A DNA stretch of 64,000 nt from Apostichopus japonicus (lineage: Eukaryota > Echinodermata > Holothuroidea > Aspidochirotida > Stichopodidae). This document shows, one piece after another, positions 53,601 to 64,000 of the stretch (positions are counted from its first letter, which is position 1; the number at the start of each line of letters is the position of its first letter). Location of the stretch: positions 14,526,501 through 14,590,500 of the forward strand of contig NC_092569.1 in assembly GCF_037975245.1 (NCBI RefSeq). Reading direction: 5' to 3'. Position numbers and translations under genes: made by a program. The notes beneath the pieces were generated by a model that had not been told where the DNA came from, made no database searches, and saw only the letters and a list, made by a program, of their open reading frames with translations.

Positions 53601-56600
53601 TGCACAAGACCAAAACAATCTGCAGTCTGCTAATAAAAGACAATTCATGTTAAGTTTTCTATTAGTTCATTGAAACATTTATTGCCGAAGTCGATGACGA
53701 CAACTTTCTGTTTCGCCCTTTTCAAGCAAGGTTCACACTTTACTGATTACAATATTAAACCATGCATGTGCATTGTGTTTATGTGACTCAAACAAGACAA
53801 GCTAATATTATTTTAGGCTGCCACAGAAAGAGGATAAGAATAAGTAGGAACATGATAAAGGATGGTCGGAGTATCAGGTAATATTCCCAAATATTATAGC
53901 AGAACTGTAACACAAAGACAGAAGAGGTAACGGCTTAAAAAACGTCAGAATTTCATTCCATCATTTCAGTGAATTTTTGTGACCCTAATCCATGCAGTAA
54001 CGGAGGGACGTGTGACAGCACAAGCCAGGGTTTTACTTGTACATGCCCTACAGGGTTCACCGGAGACACTTGCTCAGAAAGTAAGTATTTAGCCGAAATG
54101 TGATTGTGATACTATGACGTTCTCGGATCTCAAAAGTACACAGTTGAGGATATAATAACAATCATATTTTTAATACCATTAAAGTCATGTTAAAGTATTA
54201 CTTTCAGCCCATGCTTTGATTTGTTAAGAACTTATTGGGTTGGGTGGGAACTTCGCTCCGTAGCATCATGGATATTCACGATATATAGTTTTCGATAATA
54301 ATTGTCAGCACTGTGCTTTATCAATGCCGAACCAAAATAATGTTACAAGCATGAAACATAAGCTTGAATAATTGGAAAAATGAGACCTCTTAATTATCCT
54401 ACAACCCCGATACACACATACAAACATGAACGTTTTGGGTTTAATTGGTACATGCGTCGATTAATCCCGGTTCAAATCATGTTAAAATTATACATGCAAT
54501 TATTAGGATAGGCAGCCACGGAAAGAGGATGTTCGGAGGAAGCAGGTAATATTCCCAAATATTATAGCAGAACTGTAACAAAAGGACAGAAGAGGTTTTA
54601 GCTTAAGCAATAACGTTAGAATTTCGTTCATCAATTTTTAGCTGTGTCGGATCCATGTGACTCCAATCCATGCAGTAACGGAGGGACGTGTGACAGCACA
54701 AGCCAGGGTTTTACTTGTACATGCCCTACAGGGTCCACCGGAGACACTTGCTCAGAAAGTAAGTATTTAGCCGAAATGTGATTGTGATACTATGACGTTC
54801 TCGGATCTCAAAAGTACACAGTTGAGGATATAATAACAATCATATTTTTAATACCATTAAAGTCTTGTTAAAGTATTACTTTTAACCCATGCTTTGATTT
54901 GTTAAGAACTTATTGGGTGGGTGGGAACTTCGCTCCGTAGCATCATGGATAATCACGATATAACGATTTCGATAATGATTGACAGCAATGTACTTTATCA
55001 GGCGCGATCCAAGGGGGGGGGGCGTTGGGGGCGCGCGCCCCCCGGGTAAGAAAAAGAGGAGAGAAAAAAAAGAAGAAAAAAGAGGGGAAAAAAGAGGACG
55101 AAGGAGAGGAAGGAAGGGAAAAGAAAAAGAAGAAAGAGAGAAAAAGGAAAAAATAAGGGAGTAGAAGAAAAAAGTATTATAGCAGAACTGTAACAAAAGG
55201 ACAGAAGAGGTTTTGGCTTAAGCAATAACGTTAGAATTTCGTTCATCAATTTTTAGCTGTGTCGGATCCATGTGACTCCAATCCATGCAGTAACGGAGGG
55301 ACGTGTGACAGCACAAGCCAGGGTTTTACTTGTACATGCCCTACAGGGTCCACCGGAGACACTTGCTCAGAAAGTAAGTATTCAGCCCAAATGTGATTGT
55401 GATACCATAAAATATACTAAAATATGCAAATGGGAGGATATAGTAACAATCATGTTTTAAATACCATTAAAGTCATGTTAAAGTGTTACTTTAGGCCCAT
55501 GCTTTGATTTGTTACGAACGTATTGGGTAGGCGGGAAGTTTGCTCAGTAGCATCATTGATTATCACGATATAAAGTTTTCAATAATGATTGTCAGCAATA
55601 TACTTTATCAATGCTGAACCAAATTCATGTTAAGATTACAAGCATGAAAAGTGAGCTTTAAAAATTGGAAATAAGAGATCTCTTAATTCTCCTTCGACAC
55701 ATACTCATACATATCATGTTTGTGTGTTTAATTGATATATGTGTCAATTAAGCCCGGTTCAAATCATGTTTAATAATATAGATATAAATCAACCTTAATT
55801 GAGTGAATGTTGTACATGTCTTTGATCTTCATGATCTGGTAAAGACGGTCTACAATAATTGGCAGTTACCTGCCAATGTATTAAAATAAGATCGTGATTA
55901 ACTGATTAACTGAACTTTTCATTTTTATGTCAATCTTATTCCGGAACTGATCTTTTAAGTCCTTTCGTGATGAATTAGTATTATGAAATTTTGACCCGGA
56001 ATATGATTGAGCAAAGAAAAGAAGGAGGTTAGGGAAAATGTTTCCATATTTCCAAAATGCCTAAAATTTACCTAATTGGGTTTTGTTAGAAATGTTCTAT
56101 TCTTTAATCACCTTAACATGCCAACATTAAGCTAATCTCACGGCCGACATAATCACTAAAGTGAGTACGTTATAATCATCACTTCGTTCTAGCTGTGATG
56201 TCTGAACCATGCATTCCAAATCCATGCGAGAACGGCGGGACGTGTGACATCACAAATCTGGGTTACACGTGCATGTGTGCTGCAGGGTACACTGGAAGTA
56301 CATGTTCAGGTAATTGTATGCACAGGGACTTGTTTCCATAAAAACTCCCTGGTATTTATGTACTGCAATAATCAATGGTTTATCAAAATATATATCGCTC
56401 ATGCCTACCGAATGTGTCTTGAGCGCCTTTCCTAATGCTGCGATGTTTTGTGTTGCTTTTTCATAAATTAGACAGAAATATCGCAAAATAGCCGGCATAT
56501 TAAAAGACCATTTGGATGTTTTGCTTGAATATGAAAGTTGTAATTTAAGGTTTACTAGGAAGAATAAAGAAGTCAATGCAATATGATCTTTCGCAACGGT

Positions 56601-59472
56601 TAACATGACTTCAGTTTCAGTGTTGTATATGAAATGGATGATTCAAGTCTATATCGAATTTGAAGAAGATTACATCGGCTGTTTCCATTGTTGAATTAAG
56701 TTTTTATAATTACTTTGTTTCATAAAAAGAAATCGCTAAAAAAAATTCAACGCAACTCATGCGCTTTCGAGAGATATATAATGCAGACACTTCATATTAA
56801 GTATAAGACGTCAAATTAAATTTATTGCCGTAGTAGTTATTGTGCTAATAGTAAGAGCATTCATTTTAATATCAAGTTAACGACGACGCTTTTTTGTAGA
56901 AACTTTCATTCAACACCAGAAGTACGTTAATAAAACTAAGTAGTCCAGGAATACAGATATTGTTTTCCAGTGAACTTTAAGAACTTAAACATATGATAAA
57001 TCGGTTAACATTCGTCTGTCAAAATGCATGCATAAGATAAGCCCTGCACTCATTGTTTATTATTGCTATATTATTGGGCTGGTCTCTTTAGCCTGTACGG
57101 ACTGATGTGTGCTGTAATTCAGAAAATTGTAAATGAGACCTTGATTTGGCCAGAAGATTTTTTTAAAGCACTGATAGGCCTAAGTAGCTAAAATTGTGGA
57201 TTGTAGGCCTGGTAGGTATATTTCTACGTAAAATACCGTAACGTACCTTCTCGTGACGTCAAGGGATGGGTCAGTCAAGCTCTCTTGGGCGAGAGGCCGG
57301 TCAGTAGGACAGTTTTGTGGCTGTGTGATTGAGGGTGGTTGTTTTTAGACACCAATACCAAAAGAGGACATATTTCCTTTTCTCAAAATTGATGACTATT
57401 TGTGTGAGATTACGTTAATTACGGCATGGGTCCCAGTCGATGTCTTTACTCTAGTGTTGTTTCGTTATCGTAAATCATCTTTTCTGTTCAAAGTGTGGGT
57501 TATCCCCTGATCCCCTAGAGTCCCATGTTGTAAAGACAAAATTGTTTATAGGTCAATGAACTACAGAAGACCTATTAAATTAATTAAAATGAAAACAATG
57601 TTTTTGCTTGCTTATCAATTAGTTATCACCGTCGAATGTGGAACCAGTTCCTGTCAAAATGGTGGGACTTGCTCAATTGACGATAACAAGATTTCTTGCC
57701 AATGCGCTGACGGGTACGACGGTTCAACCTGCACGGAGGGTATGGTTTAATTATTTCTATTTTATAAGGTAACAATGAGGGACCTGAGCAGTGGCGGACT
57801 GGCCACACGGGCATTTGGGCAATGCACGGTGGACCGGTGGGTTGGGGAGCCTGGTAGAAATTACAGCCCATTTTAACAGTAGTTACTAGAATACAGACGG
57901 GCTGTGCAGAAATATATTTTTAACTGTGGGAATCAGCTCATGAAATCACCATGTTAGTTAGTCTGTTAGTTCGTAACAAAAGAACGTGCTATTAGCAACC
58001 CGTCCGTGCTATTGGATTTGATTTAAGTTTTTTTCAATTTTTTTTCAAGCATGTTGTCACAAAATGCTTGAAATACTACATAAAATCCAGTCTAAAACAT
58101 ATATTTTGGTCTATTTTTGTTTACGTTTTTATCTTCCCTCAGTTTAATCAAGTGTTCCTTCTGGAAAATTATTTTTGTGTCATTTTTAATGGACTATTGT
58201 AACCTACAAAATTGAGAAATATAGCACCATATTGCATCTTAACTTCAAAAAACTTTTAACGACCCCTCCCCAAGGAGGGCGATCACTATGTAAGTATAGC
58301 ATATCAATGAATAATGGTCTGGTCTAGGTGGAAAATGCCCGGGCCGGTTTTAAGACCCAGTCCGTCCTTGGACCTGAGAGTATATGATACGCAATGTGCA
58401 CTAACAAACCTACTCAAATATAATTCTGAAAGAATCTTTCGGTTATTGAAGAGAGTCAATTTTAGACAATTTAATTACTTATTTCTTATAGAAACTAAAG
58501 TGTTGAATCTTAGGGTGAAAATAAAAAGACATAAAAGCAACATTATCTCTTTCCCTTTTTTTTTGCACCCACAGAAATTTCTGCTGGCCCTGGGGTGCCT
58601 TCGTGGGTCATCGTGGCTATTGTTGTGGCTGCAGTGATTGTCATTGTTCTTGTAATTGTTTTACTGTTGCTAATGTTTAAAGGGTGAGTAAAGAATGGTT
58701 TGCCCAAATTTAGGGGAAAAACTAGAAAACATAAGAAATTCAACTATACAAGATTAAAAGCGCATATGCTGGACTGATTTGTTGTAATATGATGTCATGC
58801 TGTAAAATACGTTCTCTGGAAAACCTCCAATATATTTCACCCCGTCGATAAAAAAAATGAGTAGCGGTGGGGTAAAGACGGTCGAGTAAAGTAGTACGCA
58901 TGCTTGTTCCTTGTGCGGCATGCAGACCAGGGAAGATGAGTCGTAAATCGGGCAGAGGGGGGGGGGGTGGGGGGAGAAACTTCGATGAAGGGGTTATGTT
59001 ATATGTGACTGCGTTTGCAGTGTCATGCCTCATTTGTCATTACAAACACTGTATTATATATTGTTTCAGTTGTTAAAGTTTGTAATTCTCCCCTTTTTTT
59101 CACTGTATATTTAGAAAGAAAAGAAAATCCACGAGATCAGCTCCCCGTGGTCCTCCTCGAATGCTGTCCGATTTTAAGACTAATACTCTATCGGAGGAAC
59201 ATGACCCCGAGATCCAGAGCGTACGGGGAACTTTCCCATCTCATAGCAATCAAGCCTTTAATTCTGATGAACTTGATTCAGATAACAACGACCCTCCTCC
59301 AGCCTACGGAGATGAAGATGACGTCAGTCTCAATGGATTCGGCAAACCGAGAATTTATGATAACAACAAGTTCTCCAATAATTACACTTCTTATGGGCCA
59401 TCGGCATCTAACCGAAGCTACGCGAGTAGCGACGAGGAGAATGACGTGAAAGGAAATGACATGTTGTATTAA
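42470..59472 (+). CDS. Type I membrane protein with 11 EGF domains and a PPxY cytoplasmic tail (Notch/fibropellin-like), 14 exons
   Basis: Coding exons: 42470-42551, 43681-43791, 46191-46307, 48306-48416, 49740-49850, 51150-51260, 52560-52670, 53970-54080, 54642-54758, 55257-55373, 56193-56309, 57623-57739, 58575-58683 and 59115-59472. They total exactly 1,800 nt (599 residues plus stop) with no internal stop, which supports the model. Residues 1-27 are a signal peptide (MEQASIIRD then hydrophobic). Residues 28-444 are 11 EGF domains, one per phase 1-1 exon, each of the CxxNPCxNGGTC type. Residues about 455-479 are a transmembrane helix followed by FKGKKRK. The acidic Ser/Asn-rich tail has PPPAY near residue 541, a possible WW-domain ligand, and ends NDMLY. 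EGF domains lack the DxDEC calcium signature but mostly keep O-fucose (Cx4[ST]C) consensus sites. Function is inferred as cell-surface adhesion or signalling; it is not a full Notch, as no LNR repeats or ankyrin repeats are visible. Additional exons cannot be excluded. Confidence 0.85.
44272..44512 (+). mobile_element. SINE-like repeat, copy 2, with tRNA-like head
   Basis: The head 44,272-44,338 has A-box-like TTAGCTCAGCACGTGG and B-box-like AGTTCGAGTCA. The body matches the inverted copy at 35,703-35,878. It lies in intron 2 of the EGF gene. Head plus shared body fits a tRNA-derived SINE; the family is not named. Confidence 0.6.
44575..44622. repeat. TA-rich microsatellite in intron 2 of the EGF gene
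   Basis: A run of TATATA with ATTTA and CATA interruptions. Confidence 0.85.
44770..45120. repeat. Tandem duplication of about 173 bp in intron 2
   Basis: AAATTTGGGAGGGTTGG starts at 44,784 and 44,957. Both copies run through CAAGGCTAGTTTCAAATTTC to TTTTAATTGCTAA, and GGGCATT follows as if a third unit began. Few differences between copies. Confidence 0.85.
46740..47540. repeat. 90-bp GT-rich minisatellite in intron 3 of the EGF gene
   Basis: GTATGTGGATGATACGAG recurs at intervals of about 90 bp (83 once) across the region. The minus-strand open frames are His/Thr repeats produced by the unit and are not credible proteins. Confidence 0.85.
48751..48784. repeat. (CA)n microsatellite
   Basis: CA dinucleotides with two CCCA interruptions. 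The later units keep only a short remnant. Confidence 0.85.
49019..54186 (+). repeat. 1,410-bp tandem array, each unit carrying one EGF exon
   Basis: The exons at 49,740, 51,150, 52,560 and 53,970 are exactly 1,410 bp apart. Introns match over whole units. Between the second and third units I saw a single difference (C at 51,138, G at 52,548); the first unit differs at more positions. The array fades at about 54,187. More diverged partial units flank it: exon 4 (48,306) upstream and exons 9-10 (54,642 and 55,257) downstream. Identical intronic open frames of 76-77 codons recur in each unit but are broken in the older copies. Confidence 0.95.
55003..55165. mobile_element. Purine-rich insertion in intron 9 of the EGF gene
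   Basis: Between sequence matching other intron units sits a G11 run, GGCGCGCGCCCC and then about 120 bp of A/G only. It replaces most of the intron present in other units. It may be the tail of a transposable element; the family is not recognised. Confidence 0.5.
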
Positions 59473-59495
59473 CACTATGCACCCCTTTAGTATGA

Positions 59496-59590
59496 CGGTC
59501 CTCAAACTGTGGGGGCGCGACCCAAAAGTGGGTCGCAAAAACTGTTTTCGGTGGGTTCGCGAGATTTTTCCAGACGCAGAAAACTAATCT
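59496..59590. mobile_element. hAT-like element fragment in the 3' UTR of the EGF gene
   Basis: GGTCCTCAAACTGTGG followed by GCGACCCAAAAGTGGGTCGC resembles the terminal region of Charlie/MER5-type hAT elements. Only one end is visible. Confidence 0.4.
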
Positions 59591-59658
59591 GTGTTTTTTT
59601 TTTCGGAGCTTGCCAACAGAGATTGATAAAGTTTAGGCAAATAATAATAATAATATCA

Positions 59659-59664
59659 AATAAA
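59659..59664 (+). terminator. Polyadenylation signal candidate of the EGF gene
   Basis: AATAAA 187 bp after the stop. A second AATAAA at 60,769-60,774 could serve a longer transcript. Confidence 0.45.
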
Positions 59665-61079
59665 GAGTATACGCTTTAGCTTTCATGTGTTCTAAGCGTC
59701 GATTCTCATGCAGGATTATGAGTCTGTTGGGTTTTGGCGCAGTCCATTTTGGAAGATCTTAGTTCGTGATCGTCAAGGCTTGCGGACCGATTGTTTCTTA
59801 TATACAGCAACATTTTACGTTGGTTTTGCGTGAGTTTTTATTTTTATTTTGTTGTATGTTTTACTGTCGTTGGAGTGAACGGTACTGACAAAGACCTGCA
59901 TGCTACTTTCCAACCAAGACTCTTTCAATCCAATTCAAATTCCACATTGTTTTCTCGCATGTACTCAAAAGTCAATACAGGCGTTTGGTACAAAATGTAA
60001 GCTCTCGATGAACACTAGAAGAAACAAAAACAAAACAAGAAGATAAACGAAGGTTGTTTATCAAGCCATTGTCTACGAGGAAAACAAAGGAAGAAAAGGA
60101 TCAACACAAACGTTTGAAAAAAAGAGAAATGTTTAAGCAACTGACAGGTGACCGTATAGGCTCTGCTTCACCCTAGAACCCCCCCCCCTTTCCCCCACGC
60201 GCGCACACACACACCTCTGGTCTGACAATATCATTTGAGATATATTTATAATATATAATTGCATACCAGTGATGTCGGTTGTTATAGCAAGATTATAATT
60301 CTTAAATTGAAAAGGACTTACCTTAGTCACTGCATGTTTTAAGTATCAACGAACGCATGTAGCCTCGCTACGTTCGCCATCCTCACCTACCTGCCAACGA
60401 TATCACTTTGAAAGTAATATTATTTTTTTAAATATAATTTTTCATATTTTCCCTTCCACCAGAAGAATCCAAAGGACAAGTTTTGGTCTCGTTGTGTTCT
60501 GGTTGTCGTTCTTTTGTGTGTGTTTGTACTTTACATTTTTATATATTTTTTATATATTTTGCAGATCGAGGTAATACAATTTTTGCAGCTTGGGGACAAA
60601 AATGGTTATTATTACTGGTTTAGATTGCTTCATACCGTTGTACTATTCCTTATCTTGTCTTATCGGCGTTGTACTTTTGTATTTTATCATTTTATGCAAA
60701 GAATTCACTTTCAATGGGGTTCATTGCTTTAAAATTTTCATTGTTAAATATGAACTTGAAATATTATGAAATAAAGACTAATAATATTGAGAATAATATA
60801 AAATATGAAACTATTAGAAAAGTTTCCGTGTACCGTTGGTGAAAGGTTCCTATTATACCCAGCAAACAAAGTGGACTTTTAACATCAATTCCCCCCCCCC
60901 CCAAAAAAAAAATCCCTTACTTTTTCTTTCTTTCTTGATAATTATTGTTACTCACGCACAATGTATATATGATTACACGCTGGACGTGACAATTTTTCTC
61001 CTCAATATTCGTTTTTGTATCTTAGGTTATCTTAGGTTGTATCTTAGGTTACGTAGTATTCACAGGGAAGGGAATTAGG
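59665..61079. other. 3' flank or extended 3' UTR, non-coding
   Basis: AT-rich with short open frames only. It contains a C-rich run with CGCGCACACACAC (60,181-60,212) and poly-C/poly-A (60,892-60,911). No gene recognised. Confidence 0.5.
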
Positions 61080-61440
61080 GTTAAAAGGAAGGGGAAGAAG
61101 GAATGTATAAAGGGGGAGGAAAGGAAGAAGGGGGAGAAGGGGAAGAAGGGGCGGGAGGGAAGGAGGGGAAGAGAGGGAGGGAGGGGATAGAAGGAGGGGA
61201 AGGAGGGAGGGGAAGGAAGAGGAAGGAGGGGAAGGAGGGGAAGGAGGGAGGGAAAGGAAGAGGAAGGGGGGGTAGGAGGGGATGGACGGGAAGGAGGGAT
61301 GGATGGGATGGAAGAGGGGAAGAAGGGAGGGGATGGGATGGAAGAGGCGTGGAAGGAGGGGAAGGAGAGGAAGGAGGGGAAAGATGGGGAGGGAGGGAAC
61401 ATATGAGGGATGGGAAAGAAGGGAGGGTAAGCAGGGAAAG
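61080..61440. repeat. Polypurine tract (GGGAAGGAGGGG-type)
   Basis: About 360 bp almost free of pyrimidines on the plus strand. Units of GGAAGGAGGGG recur irregularly. Long open frames on both strands here are composition artefacts. The mirror-symmetric G-rich sequence could form triplex or quadruplex DNA. Confidence 0.95.
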
Positions 61441-61479
61441 CACGCTAGGGCAAGAAGGGTAATGAGAGGTAGGTGTGGG

Positions 61480-64000
61480 AGGCACATGTCAGTGTACGAT
61501 GGGTACAAGATGTGGTCAATGATTCAAAAGCATAGACCAATTGGAATGAATAAAATGAAACTGAAATAGGCACACTATAGTCCATCATTTCTCATATGCT
61601 TATATTTCACAATTCAAACAATATACAAGCAAAAAAATTGAAAGCAAATAAAGCTACACTGATAATTTCTCTTTTTTATCAACAATATACACACATCATT
61701 CGCATCATATTCAACAAGATTAAAATTAAAATTAAATTATACTTTTCATCAACAGAAACAAAAAAGAGAGGGGTTGAAAGCCTTTAACCGCATTGCGTGC
61801 ATAATATTAATTTGAATACAATAATGATAATAATGTTTGAACATAATAAATAATACCACTATTATATCTTGTGACCACCAGTATTAAAGATTCAATCGAG
61901 TTATAAAGACGATGGCCTCAAGAAATACATTTTTTTGGCTAGAAAATAAGTGGGCAGCATATCAAATTTTCGGTAATCCTTCCATAAGAAAATTGACTGT
62001 TATATTTAATACACTGCATTGAGTATGGGATACAAACACTGTTCCCATTTCAAACTTAAACAGTAGAAAGGGTCTACATGAAGCATGTTAATGGCTTCTG
62101 ATATTCATAAATCATAAATGTTTGATAAATTGGTAAACCTTTTTAACTCCAATAAATATTTTACTATATCATAAGGATGCTAAAGTATACCTGTGATGTA
62201 TCAACAAAATTTGTTTGTTACATGAAGAAATTAAAAAAAAAATTAGCGACTAGTGAATGATACAAGATATTAAAACATTATAACGAAATTTGTTCTTTTC
62301 GATAAATCTCTTTTATCCAGGTCATAATTCTCTGTTAGTTAACACTCAAGGTGTAACTAGAGGCAAAATGAAGTATCTTTCACTAGAGATTAAAAATGCA
62401 AATGGTGGACCAGAAATGTATGTCTAAGTATCTTTATAAATTATGATTGCAGAGGCCAGATAAATTACATATTCCTAAATCTGTGTGTCGAGGTAGAATA
62501 CATATGTTGCAATGTGTCAGGCAAGCTTGGAGAAATGTTGTTATTTAGTATTTTTAATCTGTGGAATAAATATGTTGCTTGCATAACAAGCAGCCTCAAA
62601 TAATTGTTACAGTATGTCACAAAGTTGAGGCCACAGAAAATAGAAATGGCATATTCCTGAAAAGGTTAAGGAAAATAAGTTAGATGTAATTTCATAAGTT
62701 ATAATGGTTTGTGCCTGGCTCAATAAGATTAATGTAAAGTTTTTGAGATTGGCAGGAAAGGTTTAAAGATTTCAATAATTAACCATATAAACTCTGTGAG
62801 ATCCCACTGTAGGTATATGATGATAATTAACCACATAAACTATGGGATCCCACTGAAGGTATATGATGATAATTAACCACATTAACTCTGAGATCCTATT
62901 TCATTTTTCTTTTTTAATCTTGTTTTGAAATAGAGGCTTGTTGTTTCATAATCCCTTTAATTGAAATGTACAAAATTCATTCCAATAGTTAAACAACAAC
63001 AGAAAATGAAACCTAAGAACTAACTTTCCCAGGGGGCACTGTGTGCTCCCTTACATGCCCTCGGTTACATGCCCTAGTTGCTTCACAAGCTGTAAAGTAT
63101 TTTTTGATATGAAACATTGCAAAAAAGATTATTTTTTTTATTGAGTCTTCTTCACTCCACCTTCCTAGAGCCTCTGGAGATGTATTATTAACCTTATTTC
63201 ATCGCTTAGATATATGTAACCATGAAAACTATAAATAGAGTGAGCTTATCACTATGTACTAAGATAGCCAATCAGTAAGTGTGTTATAAAAGAGAGGTAA
63301 CCATGGGAATACACATGATAAAATCACTTGGTAACCATGGCAACCACACAAAAACGAAGCAAAGCAGTTTATCATCTACCACTAGATGCAAAGAGTATAG
63401 TTGACTTGATGTTACCAAGAAAAACAATAAATTTAGTCAAATGCTGACTTGAAAAGTAATATGACTTTCAGAGGATCGGGTGATTAATGTTACAACAATC
63501 AGAGGCTCTGACAAAAAACTATTCCTCCACTCCGTGAGAAATAATTAACTTAGTCAGGGATAATGGACAAGGTCAAAGATCACAAAAGGAAATGTTGCAT
63601 CTACAAACAGATAAGCAGGAGAAAATTGGATCTGAATTAGCACTTGTTGGGTGTAAGGCTTTAATATGAAATTCTACTGTAGCTTGAATTCAAAAAGGTT
63701 ATCCATATAGCTGGTTGCATTTCATCAGAACAATAACATTTCCTACACAGTGTGCATTCCACCAGGAACACTCATATTTTCACTATTAACCAACTTCACC
63801 CCATTTTTCATATACAAATTTGTCTCGTGACTGGGTACATCTGCTATGAGCAGAGACTGACCCATGTATTGATATGTCCATGCTGCTGGGAATGGAATAG
63901 GTTCGTATTAGATACTGCCAAATTTAACATGAGAGTACTAACAAACATGTTCTTATCAACTCATTCATTTGCAAAATAACTGACACTTCTTATGAGGCAC
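61480..64000. other. Non-coding right end of the window
   Basis: AT-rich; no exon recognised. It contains three tandem units of about 47 bp starting AATTAACCA (62,777, 62,825, 62,871). Confidence 0.5.
63268..63344 (+). promoter_or_regulatory. Promoter-like cluster: CCAAT, TATAAAAG and X-box
   Basis: CCAAT at 63,268, TATAAAAG at 63,285 and a perfect RFX X-box GTAACCATGGCAAC at 63,331-63,344. The CCAAT-TATA spacing is unusually short and no coding exon follows within the window, so this may be chance. Confidence 0.25.

Noticed and set aside
50598..53673. Identical 76- and 77-codon frames on opposite strands in each 1,410-bp unit
   Set aside because: They lie in introns, are repeated only because the unit is, overlap each other on opposite strands, and are broken in the older units at 47,800 and 49,210.
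54882..55249. Phe/Ser/Pro- or Lys/Glu-rich frames
   Set aside because: Arise from the purine-rich insertion in intron 9.
42470..59472. Bona fide Notch receptor
   Set aside because: No LNR, RAM or ankyrin exons; the tail is only 119 residues with a PPxY motif.
61044..61508. Long Pro/Ser/Leu- or Gly/Arg-rich frames on both strands
   Set aside because: Composition artefacts of the polypurine tract.
1..64000. CRISPR arrays, operons, bacterial promoters
   Set aside because: All coding content is spliced eukaryotic; the tandem repeats lack spacer structure.

Overview
The window is animal (eukaryotic) DNA: AT-rich, with GT-AG introns, one protein domain per exon, microsatellites and degraded retroelements. 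The gene content points to a marine deuterostome. It holds secreted EGF plus fibrinogen-domain lectins (FREPs) in multiple copies, a Notch/fibropellin-type EGF membrane protein, and Penelope-like and CR1/L2-like retroelement relics. An echinoderm, plausibly a sea cucumber, is my best guess; the species is inferred, not shown.

Region 1 (about 1-34,800) is a FREP cluster. FREP-A (1,041-8,165, +) and FREP-B (18,946-24,005, -) are intact six-exon genes of 387 and 386 codons. They lie in a large imperfect inverted repeat (arms about 311-10,738 and 16,474-24,727) and converge on a 5.7-kb spacer. FREP-C (28,214-33,774, -) lies in tandem behind FREP-B. It keeps all six exons but has a one-base frameshift in an A7 run of the last exon. 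A 1.6-kb sequence (14,852-16,466 and 26,333-27,917) follows the 3' side of both B and C. Shared and private insertions separate the copies: a CR1/L2 tail is shared by A and B, a Penelope fragment is only in A, and a 1.3-kb upstream insert is only in B. Introns 1-2 and the upstream flank of C closely match B, but introns 3-5 of C do not, so C looks mosaic.

Region 2 (about 34,800-42,469) has no complete gene. It contains a SINE-like repeat, a tRNA-like element, one decayed EGF exon (36,579-36,687), a 22-bp minisatellite of about 1.08 kb and several microsatellites.

Region 3 (42,470-59,472, +) is one 14-exon gene. It predicts a 599-residue type I membrane protein: signal peptide, 11 EGF domains, one transmembrane helix and a 119-residue acidic tail with a PPxY motif. 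EGF domains 4-7 come from a nearly identical 1,410-bp tandem repeat that carries one phase 1-1 exon per unit, so the EGF number can change without breaking the frame.

Region 4 (59,473-64,000) holds the 3' untranslated region, a hAT-like fragment, a 400-bp polypurine tract and otherwise featureless AT-rich DNA.

The FREPs are probably secreted recognition lectins and the EGF protein a cell-surface adhesion or signalling protein; these roles come from family knowledge. No link between the two loci is visible beyond proximity.
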